A DNA stretch of 17,731 nt from Comamonadaceae bacterium (GTDB lineage Bacteria; Pseudomonadota; Gammaproteobacteria; Burkholderiales; Burkholderiaceae_C): positions 1 through 17,731 of the forward strand of contig CANFZJ010000024.1 in NCBI GenBank assembly GCA_947451445.1, in the 5' to 3' direction. Shown one piece after another: positions 7,131 to 15,382 of this stretch (the stretch's first letter is position 1; every line of letters begins with the position of its first letter). A program made the position numbers and the translations under genes. The notes under the pieces are model-generated. The model was not told where the DNA came from. It saw only the letters and a program-made list of their open reading frames with translations, and did no database searches.

Positions 7131-7832
7131 TTAAGCTGCGGAGTCCACCAGCACCAGTTCCGTATCGGTAATGGCCGTGACGCGGATGGTTTCCACGTCG
7201 CTGATGGCAGCGCCGTCGCGGGCCGCCAGGCGTACGCCGTCTACCTCTACCTCGCCAATCGCTGGCACCAGATACGCCAGGCGGTGCTTGCCCAGCTGGT
7301 ATTCGGTGCTCTCACCGGCCTTCAACGTGGCGCCAGACACCCGTGCATTGGTGCGGATCGGCAGGGCATCGTCGTCACCCGGCAGGCCGCTGGCCAGCGC
7401 CACAAAGCTGCCCGAGCGACTGCCCTTGGGGAAGGGCTTGGCACCCCAGGAAGGTGGCAGACCCCGGCCGTCCGGCATGATCCAGATCTGGAAGATCTTG
7501 GTAACGCCAGGCTCTTGGTTGTATTCCGAGTGGCGGATGCCGGTGCCTGCGCTCATGACCTGCACGTCACCCGCTTCGGTGCGGCCCTTGTTGCCCAGGT
7601 TGTCCTGGTGGGTGATGGCGCCTTCGCGGACGTAGGTGATGATTTCCATGTTGGCGTGGGCATGGGGCGGGAAGCCGGTGCCAGCCGCAATCGTGTCGTC
7701 ATTCCACACCCGCATCGCGCCCCAGCCCATGCGTGCCGGGTCGTGGTATTCGGCGAACGAAAAATGGTGTTTGGCGTTGAGCCAGCCGTGGTCTGCGCCG
7801 CCAAGGGAGTCGAAAGGTCTGCGTTCAATCAT
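7131..7832 (-). CDS. Pirin-family protein, YhhW-type (possible quercetin 2,3-dioxygenase)
   Basis: This 233-residue bicupin protein has the pirin N-terminal domain. The metal ligands are clear: FPPHAH gives His57 and His59, and GIRHSEYN gives His101 and Glu103, the same numbering I recall for E. coli YhhW. YhhW and human pirin bind iron or another metal and show quercetinase activity; the natural substrate is usually unknown. I chose ATG at 7832 because GGAGA lies about 7 bases upstream and the protein then starts MIERRPFDSLGGADHG, typical of the family. Earlier in-frame codons have no ribosome site. It is divergent from a LysR gene across 183 bases, a layout that suggests LysR control of the pirin and perhaps of the operon beyond it. 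Confidence 0.9.
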   Translation of the reverse strand: MIERRPFDSLGGADHGWLNAKHHFSFAEYHDPARMGWGAMRVWNDDTIAAGTGFPPHAHANMEIITYVREGAITHQDNLGNKGRTEAGDVQVMSAGTGIRHSEYNQEPGVTKIFQIWIMPDGRGLPPSWGAKPFPKGSRSGSFVALASGLPGDDDALPIRTNARVSGATLKAGESTEYQLGKHRLAYLVPAIGEVEVDGVRLAARDGAAISDVETIRVTAITDTELVLVDSAA

Positions 7833-7870
7833 GCTGTTTCTCCAAGAAGTTGTATTGCGATGGAGAGACT

Positions 7871-7891
7871 TTATGATTCGGCGACCCATAA
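7871..7891. promoter_or_regulatory. Interrupted dyad TTATG-N11-CATAA, candidate LysR operator
   Basis: Perfect 5-bp arms (7871-7875 and 7887-7891) flank an 11-base spacer about 40 bases upstream of the pirin ATG. The layout is in the style of LysR-type T-N11-A sites, and position and symmetry fit an operator for the adjacent LysR protein. Binding is inferred, not shown. Confidence 0.4.
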
Positions 7892-7905
7892 GAGAATAGA
7901 AAAGA

Positions 7906-7924
7906 TGGAAAACAATTCATTCCA
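7906..7924. promoter_or_regulatory. Interrupted dyad TGGAA-N9-TTCCA, second candidate operator
   Basis: Perfect 5-bp arms (7906-7910 and 7920-7924) surround an AT-rich 9-base spacer. It lies 15 bases from the first dyad on the lysR side. It could be the recognition or activation site of the LysR protein, or a chance feature of AT-rich DNA. Confidence 0.3.
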
Positions 7925-8015
7925 AAATTTACATACCTCCACGCCCATCGCTGCGCGTATCGCTGCCTCCCGAGAGGGCGCTCAGTGGCTTCGGGCGGCC
8001 GGGCGCCACTGACAC

Positions 8016-8942
8016 ATGACCAGACTCCCTGACCTCGAGGCCTGGGCCATCTTCGCCAAGGTGGCCGAAACCGGCTCGTTTGCCAAGGCGGCGGCCGAGC
8101 TGGGCATCTCGCAGCCCACCGTGTCCAAGGCGCTCACGCGGCTGGAAAGTCGGCTGAAAACTACCTTGTTCCACCGCACCTCGCGGCGCATGTCGCTCAC
8201 TGCCAGCGGCCAGGCTTCGCTGGAGCGCGCGGCCCGCATCCTCAGCGAAGGCGAAGCGGTGGAGGCCGAAGTGACCGAGCAATCAAAGAACCTGCGCGGT
8301 CCGATCCGCATCGCGGCACCCATGTCGTTCGGCGTGTCGCACCTGGCGCCCGCCCTGCCCGCGTTCATGGCCCTGCACCCCGACGTGGCCCCGGACCTGC
8401 ATTTCAGCGACGAGTTGATCGACATGGTGGCCGGCGGGTTTGACGTGGCGCTGCGCATTTCCACTCTGCCCGATTCCAGCCTGCTGGCGCGCCGCCTGTG
8501 CACCGTGCGGCTGCTGCTGGTAGGCGCACCCGCGTACTTCGCGCAGCATGGCCGTCCCACCCACCCGCGCGACCTGGCCACCCACCGCGCGCTGCGCTAT
8601 GTGCATGCGCGTACCGGCGAAGCCTGGCGCTTCCAGCACCCGCAGCAGGGCGAGTTTTCCCAGGCCGTCCCCGGCAACCTGCGGGCCAACAATGCCGAGG
8701 GGCTGATCCCCGCGCTGCACGCTGGCCTGGGGTTGGCACTGCAGCCGGAATTCCTGGCCTGGCAGGATTTGCAGTCAGGCGTACTAGAGACGGTGCTGGA
8801 CGACTGGCAGGTGCCACCCATTGCCCTGCACATCGTCACGCCACCGGGCCGGGCGCGGCCTGCGCGGGTGCAGGCGCTGATCGAGTTTTTGGCCAACCAT
8901 TTCGCGCATGCGCCGTGGGCGCGTGAGACGGTTGCCAGCTAA
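8016..8942 (+). CDS. LysR-type transcriptional regulator
   Basis: This 308-residue regulator has a winged helix-turn-helix at the N terminus: ETGSFAKAAAELGISQPTVS covers about 18-37, followed by KALTRLESRLKTTLFHRTSR. The rest is a periplasmic-binding-protein-like effector domain (about 95-300). It would bind a small ligand and control the divergent pirin and probably the operon beyond it. The ATG at 8016 lacks a good Shine-Dalgarno, but the protein aligns with LysR proteins from its first residues. It reads toward hsdR and ends 60 bases before the hsdR start with no obvious terminator, so read-through into hsdR is possible. By orientation and function it belongs with the left-hand metabolic cluster. 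Confidence 0.92.
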   Translation: MTRLPDLEAWAIFAKVAETGSFAKAAAELGISQPTVSKALTRLESRLKTTLFHRTSRRMSLTASGQASLERAARILSEGEAVEAEVTEQSKNLRGPIRIAAPMSFGVSHLAPALPAFMALHPDVAPDLHFSDELIDMVAGGFDVALRISTLPDSSLLARRLCTVRLLLVGAPAYFAQHGRPTHPRDLATHRALRYVHARTGEAWRFQHPQQGEFSQAVPGNLRANNAEGLIPALHAGLGLALQPEFLAWQDLQSGVLETVLDDWQVPPIALHIVTPPGRARPARVQALIEFLANHFAHAPWARETVAS

Positions 8943-9002
8943 AAACTGGTTGCTTTCAATGTTCCAATGGGACACAGCGCACCACACCAGCCAAGGGACG
9001 GA

Positions 9003-11450
9003 ATGCACAAAAAGAAACTTTCTGAGAGCGACATCTGCGACAAGTTCATCCGTCCGGCCATGGAGCAGGCGGGCTGGCACGGCATGGACCAGATCTACCG
9101 TGAATATCCTCTGCGTGCAGGCCGCGTCGTGGTGCGTGGCAAGACGGCCCAGCGCGACAAAAGTACCGTGCTGCGGGCTGATTACGCGCTGTTTTACAAA
9201 GCCAATATCCCGCTGGCCGTGGTCGAAGCCAAAGACAACCAGCACGCCGTGGGCGCGGGTATGGCACAGGCCATCCGTTACGCGGCGTTGCTGGAGGTGC
9301 CTTTCAGTTTCGCCAGCAACGGCGATGGTTTTGTGTTCCGTGACGCGACCCTGGCCGATGGCGTGCTGGAGCAAAACCTCACGCTCGGCGAATTCCCCAG
9401 CCCAGCCGAACTATGGGCCCGTTACTGCGCGTGGAAGGGCTGGACGCCCGAAGTGCAGCGGGTCGCCGCTTTTGACTATTCCCCCAGCAAAACCCCGCGC
9501 TACTACCAGCTGAACGCCATCAACCGCTCGGTAGAAGCCATTGCCGCAGGCCAGAACCGTGTGCTGCTGGTCATGGCCACCGGCACCGGCAAAACCTATA
9601 CCGCCTTCCAGATCATCTGGCGGCTGTGGAAGAGCAAGGCCAAGAAGCGCATCCTGTTTCTGGCCGACCGCAACATCCTGATCGACCAAACCATGGTCAA
9701 CGACTTTCGCCCCTTCAAAGGCGCGATGGCCAAATTGAGTCCCAACGCCAAAGGCGTGGAGCGCGTCAACGCCCAGGGCCACATCGAGGTAGATGGCGTA
9801 GACCTCGCGGTAGACAAAACCACCAAGGCCGTCAACAAAAGCTACGAGATCTACCTATCGCTGTACCAGGCCGTCACAGGCACTGACGACGCCGACAACA
9901 TTTACGAACAGTTCAGCCCCGACTTCTTCGACCTCATCGTGGTGGACGAGTGCCACCGGGGCAGCGCCAACGCAGACTCTGCCTGGCGCACCATCCTCAC
10001 CTACTTTGCCAGCGCCACCCAGCTGGGCCTGACCGCCACGCCCAAGGAAACCGCCGACACCTCCAACAGCGCCTACTTCGGCGAGCCGCTCACCACCTAT
10101 AGCCTGCGCCAGGGCATTGAAGACGGCTACCTGGCCCCCTACAAGGTGGTGCGGGTAGACCTGGACAAAGACACTTTTGGCTGGCGCCCCACCCAGGGCA
10201 TGCTGGACAAACACGGCCACGTGATCGAAGACCGCATCTACAACAGCACCGACATGAACCGCAAGCTGGTGTTGGAGGCCCGCGACGAAGCCGTTGCCCG
10301 CAAGATCACCGAGTACCTCAAGGCCACCGACCGCCACGCCAAAACCATCGTCTTCTGCGAAGACATAGACCACGCCGCCCGCATGCGCCAGGCGCTGAGC
10401 AACGCCAACGCCGACATCTGCGCCACCCAACCCAAATACGTGGTGCAGATCACCGGCGACAACCCCGAGGGCAAGCGCGAGCTGGACAACTTCATCGACC
10501 CCGAGAAGGCTTACCCGGTCATCGCTACCACCTCCAAGCTGATGAGCACCGGGGTCGATGCGCAAACCTGCAAGCTCATCGTGCTGGACCAGAACATCAA
10601 GTCCATGACGCTGTTCAAGCAGATCATTGGCCGGGGCACCCGCCTGCGCGAAGACCTGGGCAAAACCTGGTTCACCATCCTCGACTTCAAACGCGCCACC
10701 GAGCTGTTTGCCGACCCCACGTTTGACGGCGACCCGGTGCAAATCTACGAGCCGGGGCCGGACGACCCTGTGGCCCCGCCCGATGCGCCCGTGGCCCACC
10801 CTGGCCAGCCTGTCGTGCCGGGTGATCCGTTCCCCCTGGGCCCTATCGGCGGCCCGGAGGGCGACGAGTCCGCCAAACCCCACAAATACGTCATCGGCGG
10901 CATGGTCACCGTCGCCGTGGCGCGTGAACGCGTGCAGTACCTCAACGCCCAGGGCAAGCTCATCACCGAGAGCCTGCGCGACTACACCCGCATCAACCTG
11001 GGCAAGCGTTACGACTCGCTAGACCAGTTCCTGCAAGCCTGGAACAGCGCCGACCGCAAAGCCGCGCTGCTGCAAGAGCTGGAGACCCAAGGCGTGCTGC
11101 TCGACGCCCTGGCAGACGAACTCGGCCACCACGACCTCGACCCCTTCGACCTGCTGCTGCACGTGGCCTACAACCAGCCCCCGCTGACCCGGCGCGAGCG
11201 CGCCAGCCGCGTCAAAAAGCGCAACATCTTCACCCAGTACGGCCCGGTGGCCCGCAAGGTGATGGACGCCCTGCTCGACAAATACGCCGACGAAGGCATC
11301 GCCACCATTGAAAGCGACGCCGTGCTGCGCGTGCAGCCCTTCACCCACCTGGGCAGCGCCAGCGAACTCGTCAAAAGCTTCGGCGGTCGCCCCCAGTACC
11401 TGGCCGCCCTGCAGGCGCTGGAGCAGGCCCTCTACACTCCAGGCCTCTAG
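9003..11450 (+). CDS. hsdR: Type I restriction enzyme, R subunit
   Basis: This 815-residue motor and nuclease subunit is of the EcoEI-like type. The N-terminal nuclease core shows RADYALF (Asp60) and VVEAKDN (Glu75, Lys77), the D-ExK pattern. The superfamily-2 translocase follows: Walker A ATGTGKT (192-198), DECH (315-318), LTATP (343-347), and a later QIIGRGTRL block as motif VI. A proline-rich linker (about 582-625) leads to the C-terminal domain that docks on the methylase. All key residues are present, so restriction should be active. I use ATG 9003 because AAGGG lies 5 bases upstream; an ATG at 8967 would add 12 unusual residues. The gap to hsdM is 80 bases and carries a strong palindrome. 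Confidence 0.93.
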   Translation: MHKKKLSESDICDKFIRPAMEQAGWHGMDQIYREYPLRAGRVVVRGKTAQRDKSTVLRADYALFYKANIPLAVVEAKDNQHAVGAGMAQAIRYAALLEVPFSFASNGDGFVFRDATLADGVLEQNLTLGEFPSPAELWARYCAWKGWTPEVQRVAAFDYSPSKTPRYYQLNAINRSVEAIAAGQNRVLLVMATGTGKTYTAFQIIWRLWKSKAKKRILFLADRNILIDQTMVNDFRPFKGAMAKLSPNAKGVERVNAQGHIEVDGVDLAVDKTTKAVNKSYEIYLSLYQAVTGTDDADNIYEQFSPDFFDLIVVDECHRGSANADSAWRTILTYFASATQLGLTATPKETADTSNSAYFGEPLTTYSLRQGIEDGYLAPYKVVRVDLDKDTFGWRPTQGMLDKHGHVIEDRIYNSTDMNRKLVLEARDEAVARKITEYLKATDRHAKTIVFCEDIDHAARMRQALSNANADICATQPKYVVQITGDNPEGKRELDNFIDPEKAYPVIATTSKLMSTGVDAQTCKLIVLDQNIKSMTLFKQIIGRGTRLREDLGKTWFTILDFKRATELFADPTFDGDPVQIYEPGPDDPVAPPDAPVAHPGQPVVPGDPFPLGPIGGPEGDESAKPHKYVIGGMVTVAVARERVQYLNAQGKLITESLRDYTRINLGKRYDSLDQFLQAWNSADRKAALLQELETQGVLLDALADELGHHDLDPFDLLLHVAYNQPPLTRRERASRVKKRNIFTQYGPVARKVMDALLDKYADEGIATIESDAVLRVQPFTHLGSASELVKSFGGRPQYLAALQALEQALYTPGL

Positions 11451-11530
11451 CCACACTACTTGCTACAACATTCGTAGCTGCCTGCGCAGGTACTACCTGC
11501 GCCAGAGCCCTAAAACGTTCATAAGATTCC
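11451..11530 (+). repeat. hsdR-hsdM spacer with 19-bp palindrome (11484-11502)
   Basis: GCGCAGGTA (11484-11492), one C, then TACCTGCGC (11494-11502) form a perfect 9+1+9 dyad; as RNA it would be an 8-bp stem with a 3-base loop. A second short palindrome, CCTGCGCAGG (11481-11490), overlaps it. No T-run follows, so it is not a classical terminator. The spacer as a whole resembles, from memory, a short repeat common between genes in Comamonadaceae. It could be an operator controlling hsdM, or such a dispersed repeat. Confidence 0.5.
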
Positions 11531-12997
11531 ATGTCCAACCTCACCAGCGTCATCAAATCCATCCAAGACGTCATGCGCCAAGACAGCGGGCTGGACGGCG
11601 ACGCGCAGCGCATCTCGCAGCTCACCTGGCTGCTGTTCCTTAAAGTGTTCGACGCACTGGAAGACGAGCTGGAGCTCACCCGCGACCACTACGTCAGCCC
11701 CATCCCTGACGCCATGCGCTGGCGTAAATGGGCCGCCAACGCCGAGGGCATCACCGGCGACGACCTGATCGACTTTGTAGACAACCAGCTCTTCGCCACC
11801 CTGAAAAGCCTGTCCGGCGACGCCCAGCGCAACCCGCGCAGCTACGTGGTGCGCGGCGTGTTTGAAGACGCCTACAACTACATGAAAAGCGGCCACCTGC
11901 TGCGCCAGATCATCACCAAGCTCAACGCTATCGACTTCAACCGCCAGAGCGAGCGCCACCAGTTCAACGACCTGTACGAAAAAATCCTCAAAGACCTGCA
12001 AAGCGCCGGCAACGCAGGCGAGTTCTACACCCCCCGCGCCGTCACCCAGTTCATGGTGGACATGGTCAACCCCCAGCTGGGCGAGGTGGTGCTAGACCCG
12101 GCCACCGGCACCGGCGGCTTCCTGGTCTGTGCCATCGAACACCTGCGCAAACAGGTGCACAACACCGCGCAAGAAACCCTGCTGCAAAACAGCATCTGCG
12201 GTGTTGAGAAAAAGCAGCTGCCCCACATGCTGTGCGTCACCAACCTCATGCTGCACGGCGTGGAAGTGCCCAGCCAAATCACCCACGGCAACACCCTGGC
12301 CCGCCCCCTGCGCGACCACACCGCCGCCGACCGCGTGGACGTGGTGCTCACCAACCCACCCTTTGGCGGCGTGGAAGAGCCCGGCATCGAGCAAGGCTAC
12401 CCCGCCGACGTGCGCACCAAGGAAACCGCCGATTTGTTCCTGGTGCTCATCAAGCACATCTTGAAAAACAATGGCCGCGCCGCCCTGGTGCTGCCCGACG
12501 GCACCCTGTTTGGCGAGGGCGTCAAAACCCGCATCAAAGAGCAGCTGCTGAATGAATGCAACCTGCACACCATCGTGCGCCTGCCCAATGGCGTGTTTGC
12601 GCCCTACACCGGCATCAAAACCAACCTGCTGTTCTTCACCAAGGGCACGCCCACCCAAGACGTGTGGTACTACGAGCACCCGTATCCGCCGGGCGTAAAG
12701 AACTACAACAAAACCAAGCCCATCCGCATCGAAGAGTTCGACGCCGAAAAAGCCTGGTGGGGCACCGAGGCCGATGGCTTTGCCGCCCGGCAGGAAACCG
12801 AGCGCGCCTGGAAGGTCAGCATCGCGCAGATCAAGGCCGCCAACTACAACCTCGACCAAAAGAACCCCCACGTCAGCACCGTGCAAGACCACGACCCCGC
12901 CCACCTGCTGGCCGACTACCAACGCCTGCAAATCGAAGCCCAGGCCCTGCGGGATGAGCTGCGTGAAATACTAGCCAAATCGCTCGCCAGCGCATAG
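11531..12997 (+). CDS. hsdM: Type I DNA methyltransferase, M subunit (N6-adenine)
   Basis: This 488-residue subunit transfers a methyl group from S-adenosylmethionine to adenine in the target site and, with HsdS, forms the core methylase. The N-terminal helical HsdM domain covers about 1-140. GEFYTPR (163-169) precedes the AdoMet-binding motif I, DPATGTGGF (189-197). The catalytic motif IV is NPPF (275-278, N6-adenine type). A helical C-terminal segment (about 455-488) probably contacts HsdS. Length and motifs are normal, so it is presumably active. The ATG at 11531 is preceded only by a weak purine stretch. The stop is 11 bases before the hsdS ATG, so the two are likely co-translated. Confidence 0.94.
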   Translation: MSNLTSVIKSIQDVMRQDSGLDGDAQRISQLTWLLFLKVFDALEDELELTRDHYVSPIPDAMRWRKWAANAEGITGDDLIDFVDNQLFATLKSLSGDAQRNPRSYVVRGVFEDAYNYMKSGHLLRQIITKLNAIDFNRQSERHQFNDLYEKILKDLQSAGNAGEFYTPRAVTQFMVDMVNPQLGEVVLDPATGTGGFLVCAIEHLRKQVHNTAQETLLQNSICGVEKKQLPHMLCVTNLMLHGVEVPSQITHGNTLARPLRDHTAADRVDVVLTNPPFGGVEEPGIEQGYPADVRTKETADLFLVLIKHILKNNGRAALVLPDGTLFGEGVKTRIKEQLLNECNLHTIVRLPNGVFAPYTGIKTNLLFFTKGTPTQDVWYYEHPYPPGVKNYNKTKPIRIEEFDAEKAWWGTEADGFAARQETERAWKVSIAQIKAANYNLDQKNPHVSTVQDHDPAHLLADYQRLQIEAQALRDELREILAKSLASA

Positions 12998-13008
12998 AGA
13001 ACCTGCGC

Positions 13009-14691
13009 ATGCTGCTATCAAATTTGAATTTATTGGCTACGGCGCCCGGCGGTGTCGCCAAGTTGCGCGAACTGATTTTGACCCTGGCCGTGCAGGGCAA
13101 GCTGGTGCCGCAAGATGCGAGTGATGAACCGGCCAGCGAGTTGCTGAAGAAGATTCGGGCGGAGAAGGAAAGGTTGATTGTCGAAAAGAAAGTTCGCCGC
13201 TCAAAACCGCTAGACCCGATAGATGAAAACGAGTGTGGATTTGTCTTGCCGAATAACTGGAAATGGGAGCGCCTTGGCAATCTTGGTGATTGGGGTGCCG
13301 GTGCGACTCCCTCCCGCACTAACAGTAACTACTACGGCGGAGATATTCCTTGGTTCAAATCCGGCGAGTTGACTGCTGACCTGATTTTTGCATCAGAAGA
13401 GAAGGTCACTGAAGCAGCATTGCGCGACTGCTCACTTCGGTTAAATCAAGTTGGCGATGTGCTTATTACCATGTATGGGGCAACCATTGGTAAAACCGCA
13501 ATCCTTTCCGTTGTTGCTACGACGAACCAAGCGGTCTGTGCGTGTACACCATTCGGTGGTCTGTCCAACACCTATTTGCTATTGCTTATGAAGGCGTTGA
13601 AGCCCTACTTCGTCAGCATCGGAGCTGGTGGTGCACAGCCTAATATCTCGCGTGAGAAAGTCGTTGCCACGGTTATTGGACTCCCACCCCTCGCCGAACA
13701 ATCCCGCATCGTCACCCGCGTCGAAGAGCTCATGCGCCTGTGCGACGCGCTGGAGGCAAAGGCCCGCCTCGAAGCCACGCAACACGCCCAGCTGGTCAAC
13801 ACCCTGCTGACCACCCTCACTGCCAGCACCACACCCGCCGAGCTGGCCGCCCACTGGCAGCGCGTGGCCACCCACTTCGACCTGCTGCTAGACCGCCCCG
13901 AAGCCGTGGACGCGCTGGAGCAAACCATCCTGCAACTGGCAGTACGCGGCCTGCTCGTGCCCCAAGACCCGCAGGACGCGCCCGCCAGCCACCTGCTGCA
14001 AGCCGTCCGCACCGAGAAAGACCAACTCATCGCCCAAGGCAAGATCAAACGCGACAAACCCCTGCCGCCGATTGCGGAGGAGGAGAAGCCGTTTGGGTTG
14101 CCGGTGGGGTGGGAGTGGGTGCGGTTTCCTGAGTTGTGCGCACTATCCGGCGGGGCAACCCCTAGCAAAGCGAATCCCAAGAATTGGGAAGGTTCCATTC
14201 CCTGGGTTAGCCCCAAGGACATGAAGGTGCCGCGCATTTCCGATGCGCAGGATCACGTTTCGGACGCAGCGGTTCAGGGCAGTCTTGCGCTGATTCCGAC
14301 TGGTAGCTTGCTGATGGTTGTGCGTGGGATGATCCTCGCCCATTCATTTCCAGTTGCCGAGACATTGGTTCCTGTAACCATCAATCAGGACATGAAAGCA
14401 ATGACGCCTTATGTACCAGCTGTATTGCCGTTCCTTACATTGCTCTGCAAAGGCATGAAGCCTGAAATCCTCGCGCTAGTTGAGCGGTCCACGCACGGAA
14501 CCTGCAAGCTGGAATCTTCCAAGATATTTGGTATGTCGTTTGCGCTCCCACCCCTCGCCGAACAATCCCGCATCGTCGCCCGCGTAGCCACCCTGCGCGC
14601 CCTGTGTGCCGACCTGCGCCAGCGCCTGGCCGCCGCCCGCAGCCAGCAGGCGCTGCTGGCACAGGTACTGGTAGAAACAGTTTCTGCGTGA
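13009..14691 (+). CDS. hsdS: Type I restriction-modification specificity subunit
   Basis: This 560-residue DNA-recognition subunit is built as two half-repeats. Each has a conserved helix (LRELILTLAVQGKLVPQD at 19-36; LEQTILQLAVRGLLVPQD at 303-320), then a target-recognition domain (about 83-225 and 366-513), then the block LPPLAEQSRIV (225-235 and 513-523) that opens the spacer helix. Each domain reads half of a split target, which cannot be predicted here. The two domains are less GC-rich than the flanking conserved parts: 13501-13560 has 32 G/C of 60, 13801-13860 has 43 of 60. This is typical of exchanged recognition domains. It is intact, starts 11 bases after hsdM and ends 8 bases before darT. 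Confidence 0.93.
   Translation: MLLSNLNLLATAPGGVAKLRELILTLAVQGKLVPQDASDEPASELLKKIRAEKERLIVEKKVRRSKPLDPIDENECGFVLPNNWKWERLGNLGDWGAGATPSRTNSNYYGGDIPWFKSGELTADLIFASEEKVTEAALRDCSLRLNQVGDVLITMYGATIGKTAILSVVATTNQAVCACTPFGGLSNTYLLLLMKALKPYFVSIGAGGAQPNISREKVVATVIGLPPLAEQSRIVTRVEELMRLCDALEAKARLEATQHAQLVNTLLTTLTASTTPAELAAHWQRVATHFDLLLDRPEAVDALEQTILQLAVRGLLVPQDPQDAPASHLLQAVRTEKDQLIAQGKIKRDKPLPPIAEEEKPFGLPVGWEWVRFPELCALSGGATPSKANPKNWEGSIPWVSPKDMKVPRISDAQDHVSDAAVQGSLALIPTGSLLMVVRGMILAHSFPVAETLVPVTINQDMKAMTPYVPAVLPFLTLLCKGMKPEILALVERSTHGTCKLESSKIFGMSFALPPLAEQSRIVARVATLRALCADLRQRLAAARSQQALLAQVLVETVSA
13681..13713 (+). repeat. Copy 1 of a 33-bp exact direct repeat inside hsdS
   Basis: This segment encodes LPPLAEQSRIV at the exact end of the first recognition domain and is identical, base for base, to 14545-14577. 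Similarity continues a few bases beyond with one mismatch. Such identity lets homologous recombination swap or delete recognition domains. Confidence 0.9.
14545..14577 (+). repeat. Copy 2 of the 33-bp exact direct repeat inside hsdS
   Basis: Same 33 bases as 13681-13713, here at the end of the second recognition domain. The distance between copies is 864 bases, a multiple of three, so recombination between them would remove or add exactly one half of hsdS in frame. Confidence 0.9.
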
Positions 14692-14699
14692 GGAACGCT

Positions 14700-15380
14700 A
14701 TGCCCGTACCAAACCCCGTTCGCTTGTTTCACATCACCGCCATCCGCAATTTGCACGCGATTTGCCAGGCGGGTGCCTTGCTATCGAAGAATAAGGGCGC
14801 TGTGGCCGGGGTGGCGTACCAGAATATTGCCCATGAGGGCGCGCAAGGGGTTCGGGCGGCCAGGCTATTGCCCCATCCGCCAGGTGGCACGGTGCACGAC
14901 TTTGTACCTTTTTACTTTGCACCACGCTCACCCATGCTGTCTGCCATCCACAACGGTAAGGTGCTCGGCTGCGAGCTGGCTCAGCATGACATCGTTCACT
15001 TGGAAACCACGGTAGAGCGCGTGAGCGCGGGCGAGGCCTCGTTTGTGTTCTATGACCGCAATGCCACTCTGGCCTACAGCAAGGCCTATACCGATTTGGC
15101 GCACTTAAATGCCGTGGCGTGGGATTTGATTACAGAGCCGCCTCGCCTAGATGGCTTTTGCAAATACTTCCAAAACCGCCATCAAGAGGAGCGGTATGTG
15201 GACCGTATGGAACGGCGCATGGCGGAGTTCCTGGTCAAGGAACAGGTGCCACTGCAGCACTTCACGCGGGTAGGAGTGTGTAACGCAGAGCAGGCGCAAG
15301 TGGTACGGGCCTTGCTTCTGGCCGAGGGAGTACCATTGCCGGTTGAAGTGAAAACCGACTGGTACTTTCTGGGCCAGTGA
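14700..15380 (+). CDS. darT: DarT DNA ADP-ribosyltransferase toxin (DUF4433)
   Basis: This 226-residue protein has the features of DarT, a toxin that transfers ADP-ribose from NAD+ onto bases of single-stranded DNA and blocks replication, including that of phages. Visible family blocks are RLFHITAIRNL (8-18; His11 in the NAD-binding region), VPFYFAPRSPML (69-80) and RRMAEFLV (172-179). Glu176 in the last block is, by my reading, the catalytic glutamate equivalent to Glu160 of Thermus aquaticus DarT. I chose ATG 14700 because AGGA lies 6 bases upstream and the protein then begins right before the conserved FHIT block. It starts 8 bases after the hsdS stop and overlaps a possible GTG start of darG, so it appears to be the fourth gene of the hsd operon. 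It looks intact. Confidence 0.9.
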   Translation: MPVPNPVRLFHITAIRNLHAICQAGALLSKNKGAVAGVAYQNIAHEGAQGVRAARLLPHPPGGTVHDFVPFYFAPRSPMLSAIHNGKVLGCELAQHDIVHLETTVERVSAGEASFVFYDRNATLAYSKAYTDLAHLNAVAWDLITEPPRLDGFCKYFQNRHQEERYVDRMERRMAEFLVKEQVPLQHFTRVGVCNAEQAQVVRALLLAEGVPLPVEVKTDWYFLGQ

Positions 15381-15382
15381 CC

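Larger units (their letters stand above)
7833..8015. promoter_or_regulatory. Divergent promoter region between pirin and lysR-type gene
   Basis: This 183-base gap must hold the promoters of both genes. Its middle (about 7850-7940) is AT-rich. It contains two interrupted dyads, described separately, at 7871-7891 and 7906-7924, with centres about 34 bases apart. A two-site arrangement is common for LysR regulators. I cannot pick -35/-10 elements with confidence. Confidence 0.55.

Noticed and set aside
7056..8012. Plus-strand 318-codon frame opposite the pirin
   Set aside because: It is the mirror of the pirin gene and has no recognisable domain; the pirin metal ligands settle the strand.
8967..9002. 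Upstream ATG start for hsdR
   Set aside because: It adds 12 residues unlike the family, while ATG 9003 has AAGGG at good spacing.
9855..10883. Minus-strand 342-codon frame inside hsdR
   Set aside because: Gly/Val-rich shadow of the GC-rich helicase domain; the helicase motifs on the plus strand are unambiguous.
12092..12931. Minus-strand 279-codon frame inside hsdM
   Set aside because: Shadow of a high-GC3 gene; no domain, and the methylase motifs lie on the other strand.
13011..13045. Possible copy of an intergenic repeat at the 5' end of hsdS
   Set aside because: The likeness to the hsdR-hsdM spacer is slight, and the bases encode the normal HsdS N terminus.
13681..14577. CRISPR-like or tandem repeat suggested by the repeated 33 bases
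   Set aside because: Only two copies 864 bases apart, both coding for the same conserved HsdS block; they are domain boundaries.
14604..14699. Upstream extension of darT overlapping the end of hsdS
   Set aside because: The extra 32 residues are Pro/Ala/Arg-rich shadow of hsdS; ATG 14700 has a good ribosome site and begins just before the conserved FHIT block.
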